Origin: Deltaproteobacteria bacterium
GTDB taxonomy: Bacteria > Bdellovibrionota_C > UBA2361 > OMII01
Direction: 5' to 3'
Length of the DNA: 17,546 nucleotides
NCBI GenBank assembly: GCA_023262305.1
Contig: JALRCK010000009.1
Location: 1-17,546, forward strand
Below, piece by piece: positions 7,801 to 15,125 of the stretch (positions within the stretch are counted from its first letter, which is position 1; each line of letters starts with the position of its first letter). The notes under the pieces were generated by a model. The model ran no database searches. It was not told the DNA's origin and was given only the letters and a program-made list of their open reading frames with translations. The position numbers were made by a program, and so were the translations under genes.

Positions 7801-8999
7801 TATCCGTTCTCAGCCCCCTGATGATTGTGTGTGCTCGCGGCGCTCTTACCTTCACTCGACATGGAGAAGATCAGATGAGCAACTCGCTGAGCAACCGTGG
7901 CGCAATTATCCATCCCATCCTGAGGGTCAAAGCTCTTGAGGCTCTCACGAACCTCTGTTAATCCAGAAAGTAACTTTTCTCGGTCCGCCCCCTCGTCGAG
8001 AACCTTCACGACCTCTCGCTCCAGAGCAACCTCGTCGATAGTCACACCAAACACCTCACGCACCGTCCCGGAGCGCATGATGTTCACGGGCGAATACTCC
8101 TTAATTCGCAAGAGGATGGAGGTTATCACCTTGGTTATCATCGAACCACTATACACCGAGACAAACGGAAGCCCGGCAACAGCGCCCTCAAGGTTACAGG
8201 TGCCCGACTTGAGAATTCCTGCCCTCGCCCTCTTCATCTCTTCGAGAGCGTCACCCTGACTCCACGATACTGCGGCCAGCGTATCCGTGCTTACGATTGT
8301 AGATGACACCGCCTTAAGGTTCTCAAGATTCATATTAGGAGCAACCACCACGCGCGCTGTAAGCCCTGGCCTTGAGGCTCTGACGCGCTCAAAAACCCGC
8401 AACATCGGGGGCAATATGCGGTCCACCTCGAACTTGCGGCTTCCGGGAAGGAGAAGGAGCGTGTTCGACCTGTCGTATGCAGCATCACTGAGACGATCTC
8501 CGAGTGGGTTCCCTACATAGGTCACATTCTGATAACCGTGCGTGGCGTAGAAAGCACGCTCAAAGGGAAAGATCGCGGCCACCCGATCAACGTTCGATTT
8601 TATCTGCACGACCCGGCCTGATCGCCACGCCCATACCTTTGGTGGAATGTAGTACAAAACCTTGACTCCGGCCTGATGCGCAACTTTAGCCAGCCTGAGA
8701 TTAAAGTCGGGATAATCAACGAGTACCAGGAGATGGGGTCGCCACTCAGTGATCAACTTCGAGATCGTCTTGAATGAGTTGAGTATCTTCGAGAGGGAGC
8801 GAACGATCTCAGCGAATCCCATCGTTGCTCCAGTGCGATAGCAATCAACGAGGAGCTCCGCGCCCGCGCGCTGACACTCTGGCCCAGCCATCCCCCGAAC
8901 CTCACACTCAGGGTGCGACGCCTTAAGCGCTGCAACAACCTTCGCAAGGTGGCGGTCGCCGGACACCTCTCCAGCGCTGATAACTATTCGTAATGACAT
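7800..8999 (-). CDS. lpxB: LpxB, lipid-A-disaccharide synthase
   Basis: LpxB (GT19, GT-B fold) joins lipid X and UDP-diacylglucosamine to form the beta-1',6-linked lipid A disaccharide at the inner membrane. At 399 residues it is slightly longer than E. coli LpxB; the extra length is a polar C-terminal tail rich in Ser, Ala and Gly. Seen: the N-terminal AGEVSGD signature at residues 8-14, MGFAEI and the DYPDFN-x-RLAK motif, YYIPPKVWAWR, the YVGNPLGD segment and LLLPGSR, then KSGTCNLE in the nucleotide-binding half. The ATG at 8999 is preceded by GGAG about 11 bases upstream. It is the first gene of the lpxB-msbA pair. The lpxA/fabZ/lpxD partners common in other genomes are not in this window. 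Confidence 0.96.
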   Translation of the reverse strand: MSLRIVISAGEVSGDRHLAKVVAALKASHPECEVRGMAGPECQRAGAELLVDCYRTGATMGFAEIVRSLSKILNSFKTISKLITEWRPHLLVLVDYPDFNLRLAKVAHQAGVKVLYYIPPKVWAWRSGRVVQIKSNVDRVAAIFPFERAFYATHGYQNVTYVGNPLGDRLSDAAYDRSNTLLLLPGSRKFEVDRILPPMLRVFERVRASRPGLTARVVVAPNMNLENLKAVSSTIVSTDTLAAVSWSQGDALEEMKRARAGILKSGTCNLEGAVAGLPFVSVYSGSMITKVITSILLRIKEYSPVNIMRSGTVREVFGVTIDEVALEREVVKVLDEGADREKLLSGLTEVRESLKSFDPQDGMDNCATVAQRVAHLIFSMSSEGKSAASTHNHQGAENG

Positions 9000-9543
9000 C
9001 CTATAGTAAGCTCCGTTTGTGGGAGGGAGGTTACCTTATATTACCATGTGCGTATAGGCATCGAGGGTAAGTCGTTGATTACACCCGGTCCCAACCTACT
9101 CGCCCCCGCTCTCTCCCGTGCTCTCAACGACAACTCGCGGACCGCCGAGCTCGTGCCCCACCGCCAGCCTGGGACACTACCACTCAGCGTAGCCACCCCT
9201 GAGCCAGTCGTTCGATCTCAAACACAAGCAGCAATCTCTCTTGCCACCCATCAACACCAGGGTCACAATCCCCGGTCTGTGACCATCAAGACACCGTCCG
9301 CCACTCCCACCTCACCCCCGAAGGACACACTGGTTCGGGTAGCTCCGTCCTGGATTCGGCTCGCCGCGGCTCTTGTGAGGCAACGGCTCCCGCTGTGTGT
9401 TCGTACCCTGCGAGGCGCTGGCGGGCGTCGTCCTCCCACAAACCGCTGCTCTCAGGCGGAATCTGTCACGACATCTCGACACCCATTCGGGTATCGGCAG
9501 CACTCGTCGTTGCCGACGCGTCAACCTGCCGCGAGGGGGTTCC
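9000..9543. other. Stretch of about 540 bp with no convincing gene, upstream of lpxB
   Basis: This should hold the lpxB promoter (near its right-to-left start) and leader DNA. The only long plus-strand frame begins with GTG at 9048 and runs to 9599. Its start (VRIGIEGKSL) superficially resembles a glycosyltransferase N-terminus, but the rest is a Pro/Thr/Arg-rich run with no fold-like pattern and it overlaps the better-supported lipoprotein gene. It may be a chance frame or a badly decayed gene. I see no tRNA, insertion sequence or repeat here. Confidence 0.4.
9533..9539 (+). promoter_or_regulatory. Ribosome binding site supporting a TTG start at 9544
   Basis: A GAGGGGG run lies just before the TTG at 9544, with seven bases between GAGG and the codon. 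It is the reason to start the lipoprotein gene at TTG rather than at the ATG at 9397, because the TTG start also places a signal peptide exactly at the N-terminus. Confidence 0.5.
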
Positions 9544-9858
9544 TTGGCAAGATTGGTGGTTCCTGTCGTAGCTATCATATCCACAACAGGATGTTGTGAC
9601 GACCGATCGCTTCCAAGTGCTCTCAAAGCGCTCTACAGCGAGAAAGCGAGCGAACGAAACAAAGCTCTCCTCCTTATCTCTAAGTGCGGGCACAAAGCAG
9701 ACTCGGCTGTACCACGGATAGCGCAACTCATGTACGACGAGAACGTGGGAGTCGCCAGTTCCGCCGCGTACGCGTTACGATGCATAGACTCAAAAGGCGC
9801 CCGAGCCGCGTTGAAGAGCGCGGAACAAGCTCGCGCAGCCCGTCGCGGGAATCGCTAG
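9544..9858 (+). CDS. Short HEAT-repeat lipoprotein
   Basis: A 104-residue predicted lipoprotein. From the TTG at 9544 the protein begins MARLVVPVVAIISTTGC, a short signal peptide ending in a lipobox-like TTGC at about residues 14-17; the lipobox lacks the usual Leu at -3, so the call is moderate. The mature part carries two helix-pair repeats of HEAT/PBS-lyase style: KALYSEKASERNKALLLI, then AVPRIAQLMYDE followed by VASSAAYALRCI. Such repeats bind other proteins; no catalytic residues are visible. The ATG at 9397 in the same frame would add 49 Arg-rich residues before the signal peptide and is unlikely. It converges on folB, with only 5 bp between their ends. The function is unknown. Confidence 0.68.
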   Translation: MARLVVPVVAIISTTGCCDDRSLPSALKALYSEKASERNKALLLISKCGHKADSAVPRIAQLMYDENVGVASSAAYALRCIDSKGARAALKSAEQARAARRGNR

Positions 9859-9863
9859 GTTAA

Positions 9864-10220
9864 CTACTGTCGCCGCCGGTTGATCTCTATCCCAGTCCAC
9901 TCCACGCCTGGCAGGACGAATTTCTCAACGACGAGGTTCACATCCGAGATAAGAGCGAAATGCTCGAAGAGCCGCGACGCGCACGTCTCGGCCAACTCCT
10001 CCACAAGAACCCAGGAGCGCGAGCTCGCAAGCTCTCGCACGAGCGCACACACCGTGGCATAGCATACGGAATCACCCAGCTCTGCCGTGCTCGCCGCCTG
10101 TCGGGTGTCTACCCCAAGACGCGCGGACACAAGAAGCCGCTGAGGGAATGCCCGCTCTTCAGCAGTGCATCCGATCTTGCAAAAGGTTTCGATCTTCTTG
10201 GCGATGACAAAATCACTCAT
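9864..10220 (-). CDS. folB: FolB, dihydroneopterin aldolase
   Basis: FolB converts 7,8-dihydroneopterin to 6-hydroxymethyl-7,8-dihydropterin in folate synthesis (cytosolic, octameric tunnelling fold). The ATG at 10220 is chosen because a strong AGGAGA lies five bases upstream; it gives 118 residues, the normal size. The frame stays open to 10259 but without a comparable site. Seen: IGCTAEER at 16-23 with E22, Q27, Y54, the VEELAE segment with E74, and K100. These are the positions and residue types of the known FolB active site (glutamate, tyrosine and lysine). The C-terminal GIEINRR is typical. The residues after K100 are FVLPG rather than the common PxAL, a mild variation. No other folate gene is visible nearby. 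Confidence 0.92.
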   Translation of the reverse strand: MSDFVIAKKIETFCKIGCTAEERAFPQRLLVSARLGVDTRQAASTAELGDSVCYATVCALVRELASSRSWVLVEELAETCASRLFEHFALISDVNLVVEKFVLPGVEWTGIEINRRRQ

Positions 10221-10544
10221 AGTTTCTCCTGACCACCGGCTATTGTGCCTATCGAGCACGGGATGGGCAAGGACGCCTCGTTACCCAGCCCCGACACTTT
10301 TTTGTTTCCCTAAAGAGCCCCTTCCCCGTGACAAGCTTTTCACGAGCTTACCGAAGCAACTGGTATCCGTTGCAAGGTCCCTCCTCACCCAAGGCTTGAT
10401 GCCCTCACTCATATACGAGCGGGCGGCCACGTGAAACGGCGGACTACTACGCCCCTCTTGGATACTTTTTAGCACAGAAGCGTGGTGACTTCCGTCAAAA
10501 ATGGTGACAAAGTCTCGCAAATTCCTTTCGTGAGGGACCTCTCT
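10221..10544. promoter_or_regulatory. Divergent intergenic region with a possible leader ORF
   Basis: This 324-bp gap lies between divergent folB and the secreted protease and must hold their promoters; I find no clean -35/-10 pair on either strand. A ten-codon frame (ATG at 10501, TGA at 10531-10533, peptide MVTKSRKFLS) ends 11 bases before the protease start, and its stop codon overlaps the GAGG that could serve as the protease ribosome site. Such an arrangement could couple translation, but a frame this short may be chance. A T-rich run near 10300 lacks a preceding hairpin. Confidence 0.35.
10225..10230 (-). promoter_or_regulatory. Strong Shine-Dalgarno for folB
   Basis: AGGAGA on the minus strand, about five bases before the ATG at 10220. 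It decides the folB start over the in-frame ATG at 10259. Confidence 0.8.
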
Positions 10545-12590
10545 ATGCAACGTTTCGCCCGAATCTTTGTACTCTCCCTTTTCTCACTAAGCCTTACGCT
10601 TCTCCCCGTCATCGCTACCCACGCCGCTGACCAAGGCGTGCAGGGAAAGGTTCTCGCTGACAGCGGTTTTCGACCAAAGCCAAACGGGTTCGGTTTCGCA
10701 AACTGGGGCGGTGACGAGTACCCCCACTCAGATCTCACACCGAATGACGCCGTTGATCTTTTTGGTGAGCGAGTGTGCGCCCGTTGGAATGGAGATACGT
10801 GCATCCCAACCCCAGCGGCCAAGGCGTGGATCAAGGAGATGAACGAGATGATGAAGGGTGGTCATTGCGAAGGCATGGCCGCCATGAGCGCTGCATTTCA
10901 TATCAAACAAGAGCAACCGGTAGACTACGGAGCGAAGCAAGCGTTTGACCTGAGCCCGAGGGATAGGGAGCTCATGACAACAATCTCGACCTACTTCGCG
11001 ACACAAGCGATTGAGCCTGTTCAGTCAAAGACCGCTGAAACTCAGCAGTGGCCACTTCAGAAGATCGTCGATTCAATCATCTCGACACTCTCAGCGGGGA
11101 AGGATTATCCGACTCTCGGAATCTATGGTCCTGACGGCGGCCACGCGATTACACCATACCTGGTGACGCAACTCGCTGATGGAGTGTATCGAATCTATGT
11201 GTACGACAATAACTACGCTGGCGCGGAAAAGTTTGTCGAAGTCGATACGAAAAAAGGGAGCTGGATGTACGCCGGAGCCGCGCTCAATCCTAAGGAGGAT
11301 CCAGCTCCATGGGAGGGAGGTCAGGGTTCGATGGATCTCACCCTTCTCTCGTCCCGTTATGAGCCCCTCGCGTGCCCCTTTTGTGGCTCGCGCACCCCTC
11401 CCCGCGCGCCGGCGAGTCCAGCACGGACTCCACACCATCCCCGTAAACCCTCGATCGCCACCGACTCATACTCCATCATCACCCCGAATCGATGCTCGCA
11501 GATCCAAGCGACCCGAAAGAAAGATAAGAAGCAACTCTCAGGCAGAAAGAACGGTCAGCAAAACGACATAACCGGCGCGTCCATGACCACACTGAGAGGC
11601 TCGCGGGGATGCTACGTACGACTTCCAGGTAACGAGCAATACGACGTGCAGCTCGTGGACGACGGTGGTAGCCCCATTGGCTCGCTCACAAACCTCTTTA
11701 TCTTCGGGCTCGGCGAGGCATACGGCGTTTCAAACATCGCCCTCTCGAACACAAAGCCCCAGGTCTTCACTATCGGCACGTCGGGCTTTTCATATCAGGC
11801 AGGAGGTTCCCAGAAGCCCACCCTGATCGTAGCGAGCGATCGATCAGGACCGAACGCCTTTTATGAAGTGAGTGGCTTCACCCTGACGGATGGCTTTCAG
11901 TTTAACGCCGATATGGATGATACGGGGGTAGTCTCACTGAGTGACAACGATCCGAACCTCGATGACTTCGACGTCCAAGCCGAGGTTGTAACGGAAACCT
12001 CCTCAGAGGAGATCGAACTTGTCGACCTAAGCGTGAGCGACAGGGGTGAGATAGATCTTGCGCTTGAAAACGACGGCGATCTCGATCTGGATATCGATAG
12101 CGACGGCGACGGCATCGACGATGAGCAGGATACTGACGATGACAACGATGGAGCCCTCGACGCCAAGGACGTAGATGATGATAACGATGGCGTCCCTGAT
12201 GACCAAGAGACTCACGACGCCGACCACGACGGCACCGCTGACGCACAGGATAACGACGACGACAACGATGGCACCGCAGATGCTCAAGATAGCGATGACG
12301 ACGGGGATGGGACACCAGATGCCCAAGATGATGGTAATGAGGCCGCCGCAAGCGATGACTCAGATCATGATGGTCAAGCGGACGCGAGCGATTCCGACGA
12401 TGATAACGACGGTACTCCAGACGCGCAGGATTCTGATGATGACAATGACGGAACTGGCGACTCTCAGGAGACGGACGGGGGAGATGCCACCCAGGCGACC
12501 GATCACGACTCAGACGATTCGGCGGGTGGAGACCAAGACAGCGACGATGAGGGCGATAGCGGGCACGATGGTAATGACGAGAGTAAGTGA
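10545..12590 (+). CDS. Secreted protein with candidate cysteine-peptidase domain and Asp-rich calcium-binding tail
   Basis: A 681-residue exported protein, not recognised as a named gene. The ATG at 10545 has GAGG nine bases upstream and starts a clear signal peptide (MQRFAR, hydrophobic core to about 24, cleavage after THA at 27). The N-terminal domain (about 30-290) has a GGHCEGMAA motif with C108, a GGHAITPY motif with H200 and a YVYDNNY motif with D221-N223. This Cys, His, Asp/Asn order is that of papain-like or C39-like hydrolases, so a thiol peptidase or related amidase is inferred. A Pro/Arg-rich linker with a CPFC pair follows (about 290-360), then a beta-rich segment (about 360-515), then nine DxDxDG repeats (518-639) as in thrombospondin type 3 calcium-binding domains, and an acidic end. 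No LPXTG, membrane anchor or PEP-CTERM is visible. It precedes the AsmA gene by 100 bp. Confidence 0.8.
   Translation: MQRFARIFVLSLFSLSLTLLPVIATHAADQGVQGKVLADSGFRPKPNGFGFANWGGDEYPHSDLTPNDAVDLFGERVCARWNGDTCIPTPAAKAWIKEMNEMMKGGHCEGMAAMSAAFHIKQEQPVDYGAKQAFDLSPRDRELMTTISTYFATQAIEPVQSKTAETQQWPLQKIVDSIISTLSAGKDYPTLGIYGPDGGHAITPYLVTQLADGVYRIYVYDNNYAGAEKFVEVDTKKGSWMYAGAALNPKEDPAPWEGGQGSMDLTLLSSRYEPLACPFCGSRTPPRAPASPARTPHHPRKPSIATDSYSIITPNRCSQIQATRKKDKKQLSGRKNGQQNDITGASMTTLRGSRGCYVRLPGNEQYDVQLVDDGGSPIGSLTNLFIFGLGEAYGVSNIALSNTKPQVFTIGTSGFSYQAGGSQKPTLIVASDRSGPNAFYEVSGFTLTDGFQFNADMDDTGVVSLSDNDPNLDDFDVQAEVVTETSSEEIELVDLSVSDRGEIDLALENDGDLDLDIDSDGDGIDDEQDTDDDNDGALDAKDVDDDNDGVPDDQETHDADHDGTADAQDNDDDNDGTADAQDSDDDGDGTPDAQDDGNEAAASDDSDHDGQADASDSDDDNDGTPDAQDSDDDNDGTGDSQETDGGDATQATDHDSDDSAGGDQDSDDEGDSGHDGNDESK
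12096..12461 (+). repeat. Nine-copy thrombospondin type 3-like repeat within the secreted protein
   Basis: Coding repeat of about 12-16 residues built on the loop D-x-D-x-D-G-x-x-D, for example DSDGDGIDD, DDDNDGVPD, DADHDGTAD and DDDNDGTPD, often followed by AQD. I count nine loops. Such loops bind calcium and make stiff extended stalks. Several units (DDDNDGT variants followed by DAQD) are nearly identical at the protein level, which suggests recent unit duplication; copy number may vary between strains. Confidence 0.85.
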
Positions 12591-12690
12591 GCCGGGCGCT
12601 GGTGCCAGTCTCTGCCCCAACACAACCCTTGCAGGTCCCGTCACCTACTCCTATCATCATCCAACACAACTACTGCACATCTAAAATCCT

Positions 12691-14610
12691 ATGAAGAAGT
12701 TCGTATTGCTCTCGCTCACCGTTATCCTCGTCCTCGTCTTTGGCTCGGCGGCGCTTATCGTCTACAAGCTCAACGACATCGTTGCCACCTTGCGCCCCCA
12801 GATTGAGAAACAGGCCTCAAGCTTTGTGGGAGCCCCCGTATCGCTGGGAGAGATCTCCGCATCGGTCTTCCCCTCTGCGAAGCTCTCTGTGTCTGAGGCG
12901 AAGATCCTCGCGCCAGATGGAAAGAGTTCAGCACTCTCACTAGGCGCGCTTCACGCATCAGTTGCCCTGCGCCCCCTCTTAGACAAAAAGCTTGAGATAT
13001 CCAACCTTGAGATCGAGAGCCCGAAGATAACCCTAATTAAGGATGCCAGCGGCACAAGGGTGCAGGGACTCCCGCAATCACCCTCCTCTCAGAGCGCGCC
13101 TCCGCCACAAACCGCACCAACGAATCCCTCACAAAGCAGTGATTCTAAATCCCTCGAAATCACACTCGCCCGCATAGCGATATCGAACGGGGAGATTACG
13201 ATCGACGACAAGATCAGCCGCTCAGTGACTCCTATCAGGGCCATCAACTTGGACGCTGGCATAGCAGTTCGCGGCAAAGAGGTTGCGGTCCCCGCGCTCA
13301 ACCTCTCATTCACCGCTGCCAAGCTTCCCCCTCTAACCTTCACGGGCAAGGAGATCGTATTCGCCCAAGATACCAGCAAGCTCTCAATTACATCCTTCGA
13401 CATAGCCTCAGATGTCGGCAACCTTCACGCCGAAGGAGCCCTTGAGACCGCCTCCTCACAGGGAACCCTCTCCGTAAGCTCGAAAGGGATAGACCTCAAA
13501 CGGCTTGCGGCACTCTTAAAAACAACAGCTCCTGCCCTAGCCACGATGAATCTCTCGGGCTCGCTCTCAACTAATATGGTGGTCACACTTTCCGGCTCGG
13601 CCCAACCCGCTGTGCGTGGACCGATCTCACTTCGCGACATCAACGCCGACCTTCCAAGTGGGCAAAAGGTGCGGGGCCTCAACGGAGAGCTCTCGGTTCA
13701 AGGCTCTCCCGCGGATCTCTTAATCAACACCTCAGGGCTGAAGTTCAATTTTCAGGAACTACCCCTTATCCTTGCAACGAATGCCCGCATAACCCAGGCC
13801 TCCATCGCGGTCTCATCGCTCTCAGTGAAAGGTCTTGGTGGGACCATTAACGCACCCGTGACCATGCAACGTTCGGGCAACCAGGCCTTCTCAACCCAAC
13901 CCGCCCTCGCAACCCTCTCTATCGGAGATCTCCTCAAGATATCTCAACCCTCTGTTGCTCAAACCATCTCCGGTACGATCACAAGTGCCAGGGGTAATTT
14001 CTCAGGCAACCTATCGGGTGACGTAGCTCGGTCGATCTCCGGTCCTGGCGACATCCTGGTTAAGGACTTCGTGCTTAAAGGAGCGAACATTCCCAACCTC
14101 ATTTTGACCAAGGTTTCAGGGATCCCACTCCTTGAAGGGTCGCTCCGCTCCAACATCGCCCCAGAGCACCAAAAGTACTTCAACGATCCTGATACGAAGG
14201 TGAAAGAGCTTAAGGCCGACTACTCCTTGAATGGGGGTGTGATTACTCTACGTGCACTCACAGCAACGAGTGACGCCTTCATCCTAGAGAGCAATGGAAC
14301 GATGTCGATGGCGGGAGATCTCAACCTTTCGTCTACCTTTACATTAAACGCAGAGATCTCAGCCTCACTCGCAAAACGCTCAAAGACCATCACCGCCATG
14401 CTCAACCCCAAAAAGATGCTCGCCATCCCAGTGGTCATTCAGGGGCGTAGCCCAAAACTTGTTGTCTTGCCCGATATCTCGAAGCTCCTTCAGGGCGCCG
14501 GTGGAAAAATCCTCGAGGAGAAGGCAGGTTCACTCCTTCAAAAGGCGCTCGGCGGCAAGAAGGATGGCACGGGGAAGAAGTCACCACTTGGCGGCGTCTT
14601 GGGCTTTTAG
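12691..14610 (+). CDS. AsmA-family envelope protein
   Basis: A 639-residue protein of the AsmA/TamB-like superfamily, thought to form long periplasmic beta-groove structures that carry phospholipid between membranes or influence outer-membrane assembly. Seen: a single N-terminal membrane helix (about 5-27), then the AsmA opening pattern (LRPQIEKQASSFVGAPVSLG) and repeated amphipathic beta strands rich in Ser, Leu, Ile and Thr. A Pro/Gln/Ser-rich linker lies around 130-155, a central AsmA-like core follows (LSGSLSTNM, GELSVQGS), and a C-terminal segment has LTATSDAFILESNGTMSMAG before a Lys/Gly-rich tail. No Shine-Dalgarno is visible before the ATG. Membership is supported by overall pattern rather than by a single motif. 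Its neighbour, the secreted protease, may or may not share its transcript (100-bp gap, no clear terminator). Confidence 0.82.
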   Translation: MKKFVLLSLTVILVLVFGSAALIVYKLNDIVATLRPQIEKQASSFVGAPVSLGEISASVFPSAKLSVSEAKILAPDGKSSALSLGALHASVALRPLLDKKLEISNLEIESPKITLIKDASGTRVQGLPQSPSSQSAPPPQTAPTNPSQSSDSKSLEITLARIAISNGEITIDDKISRSVTPIRAINLDAGIAVRGKEVAVPALNLSFTAAKLPPLTFTGKEIVFAQDTSKLSITSFDIASDVGNLHAEGALETASSQGTLSVSSKGIDLKRLAALLKTTAPALATMNLSGSLSTNMVVTLSGSAQPAVRGPISLRDINADLPSGQKVRGLNGELSVQGSPADLLINTSGLKFNFQELPLILATNARITQASIAVSSLSVKGLGGTINAPVTMQRSGNQAFSTQPALATLSIGDLLKISQPSVAQTISGTITSARGNFSGNLSGDVARSISGPGDILVKDFVLKGANIPNLILTKVSGIPLLEGSLRSNIAPEHQKYFNDPDTKVKELKADYSLNGGVITLRALTATSDAFILESNGTMSMAGDLNLSSTFTLNAEISASLAKRSKTITAMLNPKKMLAIPVVIQGRSPKLVVLPDISKLLQGAGGKILEEKAGSLLQKALGGKKDGTGKKSPLGGVLGF

Positions 14611-14683
14611 CTCCCGAAAACGCAGGGACCGATCTGTCGACGTGAGTTAACGTGCTGGAAGCGTGCCGGGGATGCCGAACGCC

Positions 14684-14914
14684 CTACCTCTCCACCTCGT
14701 AAACGTCGATCAGATTCAGGTGTTTATACAGCTTGAACTTGTTGACGGGATTATCAATCACGTCCCTCATATGATCTGATACCAGATTTCCATAGTGCTG
14801 GAAGTTGGTGTGCTCCTGGAAGAAATATTTTGTTCCTGAGCTGTGAATTAGCTTTGCACACTCGTCCATTTCGGCTTTGAGGAAGAAATGCGCGTAGAAT
14901 TTATTCCTACACAC
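14684..14914 (-). pseudogene. C-terminal fragment of an unrecognised protein (probable remnant)
   Basis: A 76-residue frame beginning with GTG and containing a protein-like, non-repetitive sequence (KAEMDECAKLIHSSGTKYFFQ, then YKHLNLIDVYEVER at the end). It reads like the end of a larger protein; a stop lies two codons upstream and no ribosome site precedes it. The DNA is visibly AT-richer than its neighbours. Just upstream on the same strand, a frame starting at 15107 (MRSVFKKSFVDKF) begins 18 bp after the end of the methyltransferase remnant and soon loses protein-like character. The two pieces could be the start and end of one gene with its middle deleted. A membrane glycosyltransferase would fit the context, but I do not recognise it. 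Confidence 0.45.
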
Positions 14915-15125
14915 CGATTATGAAACGCTGCCTACTTGTCACCCGAGCAGGTCCCGAGGTTGCCCCGTCGTCACAAGAATCTTCTCGATTGTCACGTCTA
15001 CCAGGATCGGACATGAGGGGGCGCGCATCCACAGGCATGGGATTATCCCGCCCATCTTTGACGCTTGAGAACTTGTCAACAAAACTCTTTTTAAACACGC
15101 TCCTCATCTTCAGCCGAACTCAGAT

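Noticed and set aside
9048..9599. A 183-codon plus-strand frame starting VRIGIEGKSL, resembling a glycosyltransferase N-terminus
   Set aside because: After about ten residues it is a Pro/Thr/Arg-rich run without fold-like pattern, and it overlaps the better-supported lipoprotein gene.
10281..10306. T-rich run near 10300 as an intrinsic terminator
   Set aside because: No stable hairpin precedes it on either strand.
11902..12669. Long minus-strand His/Arg-rich frame of 255 codons
   Set aside because: Antisense of the acidic repeat; no plausible protein features.
12175..12684. Met/Thr-rich plus-strand frame across the repeat tail
   Set aside because: It is the shadow of the Asp-rich repeat codons read one base off; the biased composition follows from the repeat.
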